DNA of 64,000 bases from Rhizobium sp. BK399 (GTDB taxonomy: Bacteria; Pseudomonadota; Alphaproteobacteria; Rhizobiales; Rhizobiaceae), in the NCBI RefSeq assembly GCF_014194695.1, contig NZ_JACIAH010000007.1, positions 284,223 through 348,222 on the forward strand, in the 5' to 3' direction. This document shows positions 24,582 to 33,334 of the stretch, one piece after another (position 1 is the stretch's first letter; every line of letters begins with the position of its first letter). Below the pieces are notes generated by a model. That model had not been told where the DNA came from. It searched no databases and worked only from the letters and a program-made list of their open reading frames with translations. The position numbers and the translations under genes are program-made.

Positions 24582-27500
24582 ATGACACTGACATCGCAGC
24601 CGATGATACTGAGTGGACGCGGGGTAACCGCGGTGCTCGGGCCAACCAATACCGGCAAAACGCATTATGCCATTGAGCGCATGGTTGCACATGGCACCGG
24701 CGTGATCGGCCTGCCGCTGCGACTGCTGGCGCGTGAGGTTTACACGCGCGTCGCCGAAAAGGTCGGAGTGCAGAATGTTGCACTGGTAACGGGCGAGGAG
24801 AAGATATCGCCTCCCAATGCCCGCTTTTCGGTCTGCACGGTCGAGGCAATGCCACGCGAGACCAAGGCAGCGTTCGTCGCCATTGATGAAGTTCAGCTCG
24901 CTGGCGATCTGGAGCGGGGGCATATCTTCACGGATCGTATTCTGCATTTGCGCGGTCGCGACGAAACGCTGCTGCTTGGCGCCGGTACGATGCGACCGAT
25001 CTTGCAGCAACTTCTCCCTGGGATCACGGTGGTTGAGCGACCCAGGCTTTCCCACCTTTTCTACGCTGGACAGAAGAAGATCACGCGCCTGCCGCAGCGC
25101 TCGGCAATCGTCGCCTTCTCGGCGGATGAAGTCTACGCGATCGCCGAATTGATCCGCAGACAGCGCGGCGGAGCAGCCGTCGTACTTGGCGCCCTTAGCC
25201 CGCGCACGCGCAATGCGCAGGTAGCGCTTTATCAGGCTGGAGACGTCGAGTATCTGGTCGCGACCGATGCGATCGGCATGGGGCTCAATCTCGACGTCGA
25301 CCACGTCGCCTTTGCTCAAGATCGCAAATTCGACGGCTATCAGTTCCGCAACCTGAACCCCGCCGAACTCGGGCAGATTGCAGGCCGTGCCGGCAGGCAC
25401 GTTCGCGACGGGACGTTTGGCGTCACAGGCCAGGTCGATCCCTTTGACGAGGAGCTGGTCGAACGCATCGAAGGCCATGAGTTCGACAATGTGAAAGTGC
25501 TGCAATGGCGCACGAAGAACCTCGATTTCGCTTCCATTCACGCGCTACGCACAAGCCTTGAGACCGGACCCACTGTTCCCGGCCTGACGCGCGCCTTGCC
25601 TGCGGTCGACCAGCAGGCGCTGGAACACCTGTCGCGCTATCCTGAAATCATCGACCTTGCGACCAATCCATCGCGCGTCGAGAAGCTGTGGGAGGCCTGC
25701 GCGCTTCCGGACTACCGGCGCATTGCGCCGGCGCAACATGCCGATCTGATCTCGACCCTCTTTTCCGATCTCGTTCGCTATGGCACGGTAAACGAGGACT
25801 TCCTCGCCGAGCAGGTCCATCGCGCGGACCGAACAGACGGCGAGATTGACACGCTTTCGGCGCGAATCGCGCAGATAAGGACTTGGACCTATGTGTCGAA
25901 TCGGCCCAATTGGCTTGCCGATCCGACACACTGGCAGGAAAAGACGCGGGAAATCGAAGATCGATTGTCCGATGCGTTACATGAAAGGTTGACGAAACGC
26001 TTTGTTGATCGCAGGACATCTGTGCTCATGAAGCGCCTGAGAGAGAATGCGATGCTGGAAGCTGAAATCAGTGTAAATGGCGATGTCTTCGTTGAAGGAC
26101 ATCATGTAGGGCAGTTGTCGGGATTCCGGTTCACGCCCATTTCGGGAGCGGAAGGGCCGGACGCCAAGGCTGTTCAGTCTGCTTCGCAAAAGGCGCTCGC
26201 TTTGGAATTCGAGGCACGTGCTGCGCGCCTCCATGCGGCCGGCAACGGCGATCTCGCGATCAGCTCCGACGGCGCGATCCGTTGGTTGGGCGATCCGGTA
26301 GCGCGCCTTGCGGGCAGTGATCATGTGATGCGCCCGCGCGTCATCCTGCTCGCCGACGAGCAGCTGACCGGCAATGCCCGCGACCACGTGGCAGCCCGTA
26401 TCGAGCGCTTCGTCAATCATCACATCAGCACGGTTCTGAAGCCGCTCGACGATCTGTCGCGTGCCGAAGACCTGCAGGGCCTGGCAAAGGGTCTGGCGTT
26501 CCAGCTCGTCGAGAATCTCGGCGTCCTGTTCCGACGCGACGTGACCGAAGAGGTGAAGTCACTGGATCAGGATGCGCGCGCCTCGATGCGCCGCTATGGC
26601 GTCCGGTTCGGCGCCTATCACATCTTCGTCCCTGCCCTTCTGAAGCCTGCTCCAGCCGAGCTCATCACGCTTCTCTGGGCGCTAAAGAACGACGGTCTCG
26701 ACAAGCCGGGCTACGGCGATCTCATTCCCGTTCTGGCTGCAGGCCGCACGTCGGTGGTGACAGATCCAGCTTTCGAGCGCACCTTCTACAAGCTGGCCGG
26801 CTTCCGATTCCTTGGCAAACGCGCAGTTCGCATTGACATCCTGGAGCGCCTTGCGGATATCATCCGCCCGTTGCTTCAGTGGAAGCCTGGCCAGGCCAAC
26901 CGTCCTGAAGGTGCATATGACGGCCGTCGCTTCACGACAACGACCGCCATGCTTTCGATCCTCGGTGCAACGCTCGAGGACATGGAAGAGATCCTGAAGG
27001 GGCTCGGCTATCGCGCCGATGCCGTAAAGGCAGAGGAGGCAGCAGCTCATCTGTCGGTTCAGGACGCCTCGACAGCGCCGACGGCCGAGACCGCAACCGA
27101 AGAGAGCGCGGAGAAGGCCGATCACGACGATGCCGACAGCGCGTCGGAGGAGCCTGCCTCGGAGGCTCCCACCGTTGAGGTCGCGGCTGAAGAACAGCCG
27201 GTTGCCGCAACGTCGGAAGAAGCAGAGGAACCGAAGCCGGTTCTTCTTTGGCGCCTCGGTGGCCGTACGGACAATCAGCGTCAGGCCCGCAGCCCGGGTG
27301 GCGAACGCCGCGGCGGCAACAATCGCGGCCAAGATCGCGGAAATGGCCAGCGTCGCCAAGGTGGTGAAGGTGGCGAGGGCCGTGATGGCAACCGCCAGCA
27401 TCGCGGCAAGGATGGCGGTAAGCCGCAACAGGGACGGGGCGATCGTAACGAACAGCGCGGCGACCGTCAGGACCGCGGCGATCGCAAGGACCGCAACAAC

Positions 27501-27620
27501 AACCGCGGCGGCCCGCAGCCGTTGCGCTTCGAGGCAAAGCCCCCACGCAAGGAAAAGCCGATCGATCCGGATTCTCCCTTCGCAAAGCTCGCTGCCTTGA
27601 AGGAGCAGATGAAGAAGTAA
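24582..27620 (+). CDS. SUV3-type DExH RNA helicase with acidic and RG-rich C-terminal tail
   Basis: A 1012-residue superfamily 2 helicase close to mitochondrial SUV3: Walker A GPTNTGKTH (about 20-28), DEVQ box (about 102-105), AIGMGLNLDVD and motif VI QIAGRAGR. Mitochondrial SUV3 works with the RNA degradosome; the alphaproteobacterial gene is likely its relative. After the helicase body come an acidic Glu/Ala-rich segment (about 820-890), an Arg/Gly/Asn/Gln-rich low-complexity segment (about 900-980) and a short basic end. The tail is typical of RNA-binding disordered regions. ATG 24582 has AGGA very close; ATG 24603 is an alternative. Confidence 0.9.
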   Translation: MTLTSQPMILSGRGVTAVLGPTNTGKTHYAIERMVAHGTGVIGLPLRLLAREVYTRVAEKVGVQNVALVTGEEKISPPNARFSVCTVEAMPRETKAAFVAIDEVQLAGDLERGHIFTDRILHLRGRDETLLLGAGTMRPILQQLLPGITVVERPRLSHLFYAGQKKITRLPQRSAIVAFSADEVYAIAELIRRQRGGAAVVLGALSPRTRNAQVALYQAGDVEYLVATDAIGMGLNLDVDHVAFAQDRKFDGYQFRNLNPAELGQIAGRAGRHVRDGTFGVTGQVDPFDEELVERIEGHEFDNVKVLQWRTKNLDFASIHALRTSLETGPTVPGLTRALPAVDQQALEHLSRYPEIIDLATNPSRVEKLWEACALPDYRRIAPAQHADLISTLFSDLVRYGTVNEDFLAEQVHRADRTDGEIDTLSARIAQIRTWTYVSNRPNWLADPTHWQEKTREIEDRLSDALHERLTKRFVDRRTSVLMKRLRENAMLEAEISVNGDVFVEGHHVGQLSGFRFTPISGAEGPDAKAVQSASQKALALEFEARAARLHAAGNGDLAISSDGAIRWLGDPVARLAGSDHVMRPRVILLADEQLTGNARDHVAARIERFVNHHISTVLKPLDDLSRAEDLQGLAKGLAFQLVENLGVLFRRDVTEEVKSLDQDARASMRRYGVRFGAYHIFVPALLKPAPAELITLLWALKNDGLDKPGYGDLIPVLAAGRTSVVTDPAFERTFYKLAGFRFLGKRAVRIDILERLADIIRPLLQWKPGQANRPEGAYDGRRFTTTTAMLSILGATLEDMEEILKGLGYRADAVKAEEAAAHLSVQDASTAPTAETATEESAEKADHDDADSASEEPASEAPTVEVAAEEQPVAATSEEAEEPKPVLLWRLGGRTDNQRQARSPGGERRGGNNRGQDRGNGQRRQGGEGGEGRDGNRQHRGKDGGKPQQGRGDRNEQRGDRQDRGDRKDRNNNRGGPQPLRFEAKPPRKEKPIDPDSPFAKLAALKEQMKK

Positions 27621-27624
27621 GCGC

Positions 27625-28029
27625 ATGGGCGGGGAGACACAGCCAGGAGGCGGTTCGCGGCAACGCATCGACAAGTGGCTGTTCTTCACGCGCATGGTGA
27701 AATCGCGCTCGCTGGCACAAAGCCACATTCAATCCGGACATGTCAGGATCAACGGCGAGCGCGCCCTCCAGCCGAGCCAAATGGTCAAAGCCGGCGACAA
27801 GATCGAGCTGGCTCTTGAGCGGCGCGATATTGTCCTTGTCGTCAGGTCGGGCGGCGAGCGGCGTGGTCCTTACGAGGAAGCTCGGCTGCTTTATGAGGAC
27901 CTGACGCCTCCGCCCGACGAGACAAAACGCCTCACCCCTTATGAGCAGGCAATGCGGGCCACAGGGGCGGGACGACCCACCAAAAAGGAACGTCGTGCAA
28001 TCGACAAGCTGATGTCGGACGAGGATTAG
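27625..28029 (+). CDS. S4-domain RNA-binding protein (Hsp15-like)
   Basis: A 134-residue protein with an N-terminal S4 domain (about residues 12-62: RIDKWLFFTRMVKSRSLAQ and HVRINGERA) and a basic C-terminal tail. Hsp15 proteins bind free 50S subunits carrying nascent chains after heat shock. It starts 4 bases after the helicase stop, so the two are probably one operon, linking two RNA-handling proteins. Confidence 0.85.
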   Translation: MGGETQPGGGSRQRIDKWLFFTRMVKSRSLAQSHIQSGHVRINGERALQPSQMVKAGDKIELALERRDIVLVVRSGGERRGPYEEARLLYEDLTPPPDETKRLTPYEQAMRATGAGRPTKKERRAIDKLMSDED

Positions 28030-28222
28030 AAAACTCTATCCGAACTGCCGGGTTTTGCGATTTCTTTATTCTTGAAATCCTCGGGCAAAGCCGGTACGTC
28101 ACAATCAACTTGCCGGATAGCGTGAATGCCTCCCAAGCATCTCACTGCTTCCTTTCCGGTTGGGGAAAGGCGCGACGTTCCAGGTTGCCCGGCCCCATTG
28201 TATGGAAGTCCTGGAGTTCTTC

Positions 28223-28561
28223 ATGACCTATGTCGTGACCGACAATTGCATTCGCTGCAAATATACCGACTGCGTGGAAGTCTGCCCCGTCGATTGCTTC
28301 TATGAGGGTGAAAACTTCCTCGTCATTCACCCTGACGAATGCATAGACTGTGGCGTTTGCGAACCGGAATGTCCCGCCGAGGCAATCAAGCCTGATACGG
28401 AGCCGGGCCTCGACAAGTGGCTCAAGGTCAACGCCGAGTATGCGAGCATCTGGCCGAACATTACGGTCAAGAAGGACGCCATGGCCGAAGCGAAGGAAAT
28501 GGACGGCGAGACCGGCAAGTTCGAGAAGTACTTCTCTGAGAAGCCCGGATCGGGTGACTGA
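28223..28561 (+). CDS. fdxA: 7Fe ferredoxin FdxA
   Basis: A 112-residue ferredoxin with two cluster motifs: CIRCKYTDCVEVCPVDC (residues 9-25) and CIDCGVCEPECP (40-51). Cysteine spacing fits the [3Fe-4S][4Fe-4S] Azotobacter FdI-type group. The C-terminal extension of about 50 residues is typical of this group. ATG 28223 was chosen because GGAG lies 8 bases upstream and the protein starts MTYVV as in the family. The electron partner is not evident from the neighbours. Confidence 0.95.
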   Translation: MTYVVTDNCIRCKYTDCVEVCPVDCFYEGENFLVIHPDECIDCGVCEPECPAEAIKPDTEPGLDKWLKVNAEYASIWPNITVKKDAMAEAKEMDGETGKFEKYFSEKPGSGD

Positions 28562-28959
28562 TCCTTCATTCTCGCTACTAGGGCCTGAAACCGGGTTCAG
28601 TGAGCCAAAAAACGCCTGAAGTGTGTCCGCGTCATATGGGTGTCATGTGTTGCGCGCATGACTCAGGCGCAGTAAATTATTGATTTCCTCATATTTTTGT
28701 GATAGCTTTCGGACACTGATCCATTTGCGGCATGAAGCATGCCCAAACCACCACGAAAGCAAAACAAATCCAAAAACGCGGTTTCCGTGACATATCAACG
28801 CCTTGAGCCGTGAGGTTCCAAGCTTGTGCGCATGGATATGTTTGCTTTTATCCGGTGGGACCAGAAGTAAGTCACCCGACGGATCTGACCGTCTCACCCG
28901 GGCCTGACTGACCCGGCTCCGGCTGCAGCCGGAAGCGTAACAGGGAGTGTTTGAATAGA
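28562..28959 (+). other. Long leader/intergenic region before carD with stacked hairpins
   Basis: A 398-base gap without a supported gene. Its last 80 bases hold three consecutive hairpins: GACGG/CCGTC (28878-28893), CCGGG/CCCGG (28898-28916) and the perfect palindrome TCCGGCTGCAGCCGGA (28918-28933), which ends 10 bases before the carD ribosome site. They suggest a structured 5' untranslated region. No known riboswitch was recognised. Confidence 0.5.
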
Positions 28960-29532
28960 ATGACGACCCAGCAGAAAAAACCTTCTTCCGCACGTCACGG
29001 CTTCAAGACCGGTGAATCGATCGTGTACCCCGCACATGGCGTCGGTACCATCAGCGCTATCGAAGAGCAAGAAGTAGCAGGCATGAAGCTTGAACTTTTC
29101 GTTATCGATTTCGAGAAGGACAAGATGCGCCTTAAAGTGCCGGTCGCCAAGGCCATGAGCATCGGCATGCGTAAGCTCTCCGAGACCGATTTCGTCGAGC
29201 GTGCATTGAAGGTTGTGCAGGGCAAGGCGCGCGTTAAGCGTACCATGTGGTCCCGTCGGGCGCAGGAATATGATGCAAAGATCAATTCCGGCGACCTCAT
29301 TTCCATCGCTGAAGTTGTCCGCGATCTTTATCGCGCCGAGAACCAGCCGGAGCAGTCCTATTCCGAACGCCAGCTTTACGAAGCTGCGCTTGACCGCATG
29401 GCACGCGAAATTGCTGCGGTGAACAAGATGTCGGAAACGGAAGCTGTCCGCCTCGTAGAGACCAATCTCAACAAGGGGCCGAAGCGCGGCAAGGCGATCG
29501 AAGAAGACGAATCTCAGGACGAAGCTGCATAA
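28960..29532 (+). CDS. carD: CarD/CdnL-family RNA polymerase-binding regulator
   Basis: A 190-residue protein with an N-terminal RNA-polymerase-interaction domain (FKTGESIVYPAHGVGTISAIEE, seen across about residues 15-40) and a C-terminal helical DNA-binding domain. CarD/CdnL stabilises open promoter complexes, mainly at rRNA and other growth-linked promoters. The acidic end EEDESQDEAA is unstructured. ATG 28960 is the likely start; TTG 28951 is closer to GGGAG and cannot be excluded. A strong terminator follows. Confidence 0.93.
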   Translation: MTTQQKKPSSARHGFKTGESIVYPAHGVGTISAIEEQEVAGMKLELFVIDFEKDKMRLKVPVAKAMSIGMRKLSETDFVERALKVVQGKARVKRTMWSRRAQEYDAKINSGDLISIAEVVRDLYRAENQPEQSYSERQLYEAALDRMAREIAAVNKMSETEAVRLVETNLNKGPKRGKAIEEDESQDEAA

Positions 29533-29549
29533 GCTCCCTGTTTTTCCTG

Positions 29550-29582
29550 CAAAAAAACCCGGCCTTGTGCCGGGTTTTTTTT
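29550..29582 (+). terminator. Rho-independent terminator of carD
   Basis: AAAAACCCGGC and GCCGGGTTTTTTTT flank a 5-base loop CTTGT. The stem is perfect and has runs of A and T on either side, so it could stop transcription in both directions. Confidence 0.93.
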
Positions 29583-29607
29583 GGAACTTTTTCTCTGCTG
29601 GCACGTT
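29583..29607 (+). promoter_or_regulatory. EcfG/RpoE2-type promoter upstream of rpoH2
   Basis: GGAAC (29583-29587), 16 bases, then CGTT (29604-29607) is an exact match to the alphaproteobacterial general-stress sigma consensus. It begins immediately after the carD terminator and points to rpoH2. In Sinorhizobium meliloti rpoH2 is known to depend on RpoE2, which supports the reading. Confidence 0.75.
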
Positions 29608-29908
29608 TCAATAATGTAGCTGCGGACCGCGTCGGGAACTGACATCACCCTCGAACGCTCGCATATCTGTAAACGTTCGATGAGGAGCGGATCATGCTTT
29701 CCACGTTCTGCCTAGCGGGCAACTTGAGGAACTTGATCCCACCCCGCTGTACTACCGGCGCATAACCCTAAGCTAGGGCCCCATCTGGAAACGTCCAGAG
29801 TTCGGGGCCTTTATACGTTCAAGACATGAATTTGGTCTGGGCAGCGATGTCCGGAAGCAAGAATTCTTTGCCCTTTTTTGGCGTCACGCCTGAATTCAGG
29901 AGACCGAT
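29608..29908 (+). other. About 300-base leader between the stress promoter and rpoH2
   Basis: The region contains a possible 31-codon frame (ATG 29681 to TAG 29776) without a good ribosome site and a terminator-like hairpin right behind it. It may be a long rpoH2 leader or a separate short transcript. GGAG lies before the rpoH2 start codon. Confidence 0.4.
29775..29811 (+). terminator. Hairpin in the rpoH2 leader, terminator-like
   Basis: GGCCCC (29777-29782) pairs with GGGGCC (29804-29809) and TCTGGA (29784-29789) pairs with TCCAGA (29794-29799), followed by TTTAT. The U-tract is short, so this may be an incomplete terminator or attenuator about 100 bases before rpoH2. Confidence 0.5.
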
Positions 29909-30772
29909 ATGAAGAACATGTCTGCAGACCGGCGCATGATTAAAATCGCCATGGCGGCTCCCTACCTTGCTCGCGAAGAGGAACACGATCTCGCAATCCG
30001 CTGGAAGAACAATGATGACCGCGGCGCTCGCAATCAGATCGCCATGGCCCACATGCGCCTTGTTATCTCGATGGCAGGAAAGTTCCGCAACTTCGGTCTG
30101 CCGATGAGCGACCTCGTGCAGGAAGGTTACGTCGGTCTGCTGGAGGCGGCTGCGCGCTTCGAGCCCGAGCGTGACGTCCGCTTCTCTACCTACGCAAGCT
30201 GGTGGATCCGTGCCTCGATTCAGGACTATATCCTTCGCAATTGGTCGATCGTTCGCGGCGGTACGAGTTCGGCGCAGAAGGCCCTGTTCTTCAATCTTCG
30301 CCGCCTGCGCGCCAAGCTCGCCAGAGGCGACACGCAGCTGACACTTCAATCCATTCATCAAGAAATCGCAGCAGCACTCGGCGTCAGCCTTTCCGACGTC
30401 CAAACGATGGATGCCAGGCTTTCGAGCAACGATGCCTCGCTGCAGGCCCCATCGGTCTCCGGCGATGCCGACAGCGCCGAGAAGATGGACTTCCTCGTTA
30501 GCGACGAGCCTCTGCCGGATGAGCAAGTATCGAACATGATCGACGGCGAGCGCCGGCGCAACTGGCTCGCTTCTGCTTTGAAGCACCTCAATGAGCGGGA
30601 GATGAAGATCATCAGCGCTCGGAGGCTTGCTGAAGATGGCGCGACGCTCGAGGAACTCGGCGCAGATCTCGGCATCTCCAAGGAACGTGTTCGGCAGATC
30701 GAGAGCCGGGCGATGGAAAAACTACGCAGCGCACTCGTGAGCGCAGACCCCTACATGGCCGCATCGGCCTGA
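29909..30772 (+). CDS. rpoH2: RNA polymerase sigma-32 factor RpoH2
   Basis: A 287-residue sigma factor: region 2 with SDLVQEGYVGLLEAAARFEP and RFSTYASWWIRASIQDYILRNWS (about 70-120, quoted in parts), an RpoH-type region between 2 and 3, and region 4 with LEELGADLGISKERVRQIE (about 245-265). Length and the N-terminal sequence suit RpoH2 of rhizobia rather than the approximately 300-residue RpoH1. It directs a subset of stress genes and is itself usually under EcfG-type control, in line with the promoter upstream. Confidence 0.9.
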   Translation: MKNMSADRRMIKIAMAAPYLAREEEHDLAIRWKNNDDRGARNQIAMAHMRLVISMAGKFRNFGLPMSDLVQEGYVGLLEAAARFEPERDVRFSTYASWWIRASIQDYILRNWSIVRGGTSSAQKALFFNLRRLRAKLARGDTQLTLQSIHQEIAAALGVSLSDVQTMDARLSSNDASLQAPSVSGDADSAEKMDFLVSDEPLPDEQVSNMIDGERRRNWLASALKHLNEREMKIISARRLAEDGATLEELGADLGISKERVRQIESRAMEKLRSALVSADPYMAASA

Positions 30773-30800
30773 ACGAGCTTACTCCCCCAGCGATGGACTT

Positions 30801-30829
30801 GGCCCGGTGAAAGCCGGGCCTCTTTTTAT
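30801..30829 (+). terminator. Rho-independent terminator of rpoH2
   Basis: GGCCCGG and CCGGGCC (30801-30807, 30814-30820) around TGAAAG/A loop, then TCTTTTTATT. The T-tract runs over the stop codon of the convergent M48 protease gene. Confidence 0.88.
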
Positions 30830-32343
30830 TCCGCAATAATCTTGACGCGATCGCCGGGAGAAACTGAGGCGCCGGTCGGCAGCGCATTGATAAGCTTGAA
30901 CAGATCGAGCTTTCGATCCGTACCCATCATCCGTGCAGCAAGCGTCGTGATGTTTTCGCCCGGCCGCACTTTGACCACCCTGACGCGCAACGGCTTCAAT
31001 GATGCCGTCTCTTCCGGGGTCATGCGACGGAAGCTTGCTCGCAATACGTCCGCCGTCTGCTGCAGAGCGGCACTACCTTTCGGCACGGCTGTCAGGAACC
31101 GGAAAATCTGAGCATTGTTACGGATCACCGTGACGTCGAAGTCCCAGCGATCTGCGCTCGCCCGCGCCGTGGCAGCCTCCATTCCATTGATCGTGGTCTG
31201 CTGAATGGTGGAGGGATCGAGGCCAGTAACCCACCCGCTCGAGATATAGTTCGTGAGGCTCTGGTTCTGATTGTCGGCCACGCCGTCAAAACGGATCGCA
31301 ACATCGCCGGGCCCAGTCGCCATGACCGCCTCGACCTTGTTGTCGATCTTGAAATCAGGCGGCACGTCGAAGCGAATGCCAAGCCCGCCGTGCAGGAAGG
31401 TCTGCCCGCGCACATAGCCTTCCTCAGGGCTGTCGCCGTACAGCAAGCCGTCGATGCCGTTGAGATAATAGTCCCTGCCCGTATCGCCGACCTTGCCCTC
31501 CTGACCGAAGGCTCGCGCATGATCGCGCGCCAGTTCGATGCGCTGGGCGGAATTCGGATGGCTGGATAGGAAGTCGAGGCTCTGGTCCGCCTCGGGGTCG
31601 ACAGACATGAAGCGGCTGTAGGCGGCCATGGAGTCCAGGAACCGCGCGGCGGCGTAGGGATCGTACCCTGCTTCCCCGAGCATCCGGACGCCGATAACGT
31701 CGGCCTGCAATTCCTGCTGTCGCGAGAAAGCTGCCAATCGCAGCTTGCCGCGCGCCAGCGCCTGCTTGCCGGCAATATCGCTCGACAACACCTCGGCCAC
31801 GACGCGGCTGGCGATGACTTCTGCCTCCTCGCGCTTCTGCCGTTCGATGCCATGGTTTGCCGTGACGTGACCCATCTCGTGCGAGAGAACCGCGGCAACC
31901 TCGGATGCATCTTTGGCGAGCGCCAGCAAACCACGCGTCACGTAGAGATAGCCCCCGGGCAGGGCAAACGCGTTGATGGCCGGGGAGTTCAGGATGGTGA
32001 TGCGGTAGGATTGGCTCGGATTCTCGGAGACAGCGGTCAGCGCCCCCGCGATACGGGCAACCAGACGCTCGGTCTTCGCATCCTTATACTCGCCGCCATA
32101 GCTCGCCACGATGCGCGGATGCTCGCGCGCACCCATGGCGGCACGCGGATCATTCTTCTGCACCTCGTCGACAATCTGCGGATTAGAGGACGGCGCAACA
32201 CTTGGCTGATAGGATTGCTCAAGAATGGATTGGCAACCATATAGCGCCATGCTTGTCGCACATACGACCGAGGCTCGTCGTACCAGACGGCACGCCGACG
32301 AGAGCACATCACTGGAAGGCGCGGGGAATTTCCACGTCGGCAT
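30826..32343 (-). CDS. M48-family metalloprotease with C-terminal LysM-like domain, putative lipoprotein
   Basis: About 505 residues. The zinc motif LSHEMGHV (HEXXH) lies near residue 155 and the third ligand probably in the FSRQQELQADVIG segment. The N-terminus has a basic hydrophobic segment ending MALYGC, a possible lipobox, so periplasmic anchoring is likely. A LysM-like module forms the last 50 residues. The family (BepA/LoiP-like) handles outer-membrane protein assembly or turnover. The frame is open upstream to 32466; ATG 32343 was picked for GGA 5 bases upstream and because it starts just before the signal. It is convergent with rpoH2. Confidence 0.85.
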   Translation of the reverse strand: MPTWKFPAPSSDVLSSACRLVRRASVVCATSMALYGCQSILEQSYQPSVAPSSNPQIVDEVQKNDPRAAMGAREHPRIVASYGGEYKDAKTERLVARIAGALTAVSENPSQSYRITILNSPAINAFALPGGYLYVTRGLLALAKDASEVAAVLSHEMGHVTANHGIERQKREEAEVIASRVVAEVLSSDIAGKQALARGKLRLAAFSRQQELQADVIGVRMLGEAGYDPYAAARFLDSMAAYSRFMSVDPEADQSLDFLSSHPNSAQRIELARDHARAFGQEGKVGDTGRDYYLNGIDGLLYGDSPEEGYVRGQTFLHGGLGIRFDVPPDFKIDNKVEAVMATGPGDVAIRFDGVADNQNQSLTNYISSGWVTGLDPSTIQQTTINGMEAATARASADRWDFDVTVIRNNAQIFRFLTAVPKGSAALQQTADVLRASFRRMTPEETASLKPLRVRVVKVRPGENITTLAARMMGTDRKLDLFKLINALPTGASVSPGDRVKIIAE

Positions 32344-32617
32344 ACTGTCCAGTCTGTCTCTCCAGGTCATCTTGCTTGTCGACCGGTTCGCTTCCGCGAC
32401 CCGGTCGGTCTCATGGTGATTCAACAGGCGTCCGTCCCCGTCCTTGCACTGCACAATCGGGGACACAAGTCTTTGCTGTAACTGATTTCCGCATCGGTTG
32501 CATAGCGAGACTCTAAGTAAATGTGGCGCCGTTGTATTTTAGCAAGCCTAACGTGCTTTTGAGTTTCCTCGGTCGCCTCAAATTATGGCGAAAGTGCCGT
32601 TGCAACCGCCAGATTCG

Positions 32618-33334
32618 TTAACTGCGGAGAAATTGCGTCAATCCGGGATGATCCTGGCGGCCAATAAATTCATCGATTGGGGCGGCTACCGCGATCCTGC
32701 CGTTCTCGATGAAAAGACCAAAGTCTGCGATGCGTTTGACCTCGTCCGGATCGTGCGACACCACGACGACGGTATTGCTCGTCTCGCGATGCATGTCGAG
32801 CAGCAGCGCCGCCATTCCATTTCGCAAGCCGGGGTCAAGCGCTGCAAAAGGTTCGTCCAGCAGGAGCACCGGCCGGTTGCGAACTAGCGCACGTGCAAAG
32901 GCCACCCGCTGCCGTTCCCCGCCGGAAAGCGTTCCCGGCATTCGTCGTTCAAACCCGCGGAGCCCGACCTTTTCAAGCGAAGACGTGATCGATTGGCGGT
33001 CAGCAGTTGTGAGCTTCATCGACGGGTTGATGCCAAGGCCGATGTTGGTAAGGACATCGAGATGCGCGAACAGATTGTTGTCCTGAAAGACGAGAGAGAC
33101 GGCCCGCCGGGCCGGGTACTCGCTGGTCACATCCTTCCCCGCGATCAAGATCTGCCCTCGCTCAGCCACATCAAAGCCAGCCAGCAGATTGAGGAAGGTT
33201 GACTTGCCAGCACCGGACGCGCCCGTCACAGCAATCACAGCACCGACAGGAAGCCGGCAATCGAAGTGAAACTCCTGCACACCAAATTGGAGACCGACGT
33301 CGCGCATCTCGACCGAGAACCGCGGCTCAACCAT
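32618..33334 (-). CDS. thiQ: Thiamine ABC transporter ATP-binding protein ThiQ
   Basis: A 238-residue ATPase with Walker A GASGAGKST, signature LSGGERQR and Walker B VLLLDEPFAALDP. Small size without a TOBE domain fits ThiQ. ATG 33334 overlaps the end of thiP by 8 bases. Last gene of thiBPQ, which takes up thiamine or TPP. Confidence 0.93.
   Translation of the reverse strand: MVEPRFSVEMRDVGLQFGVQEFHFDCRLPVGAVIAVTGASGAGKSTFLNLLAGFDVAERGQILIAGKDVTSEYPARRAVSLVFQDNNLFAHLDVLTNIGLGINPSMKLTTADRQSITSSLEKVGLRGFERRMPGTLSGGERQRVAFARALVRNRPVLLLDEPFAALDPGLRNGMAALLLDMHRETSNTVVVVSHDPDEVKRIADFGLFIENGRIAVAAPIDEFIGRQDHPGLTQFLRS

Noticed and set aside
24486..25541. 351-codon minus-strand open frame
   Set aside because: Antisense to the helicase motor domain with conserved motifs.
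26682..27728. 348-codon minus-strand open frame with Ala/Val-rich helices
   Set aside because: Complement of the low-complexity RG-rich tail of the helicase; the hydrophobic look comes from the repeat bias.
29695..29715. Six-codon frame with GAGGAG upstream in the rpoH2 leader
   Set aside because: Too short to support as a gene; could only be a leader peptide and nothing links it to a control mechanism.
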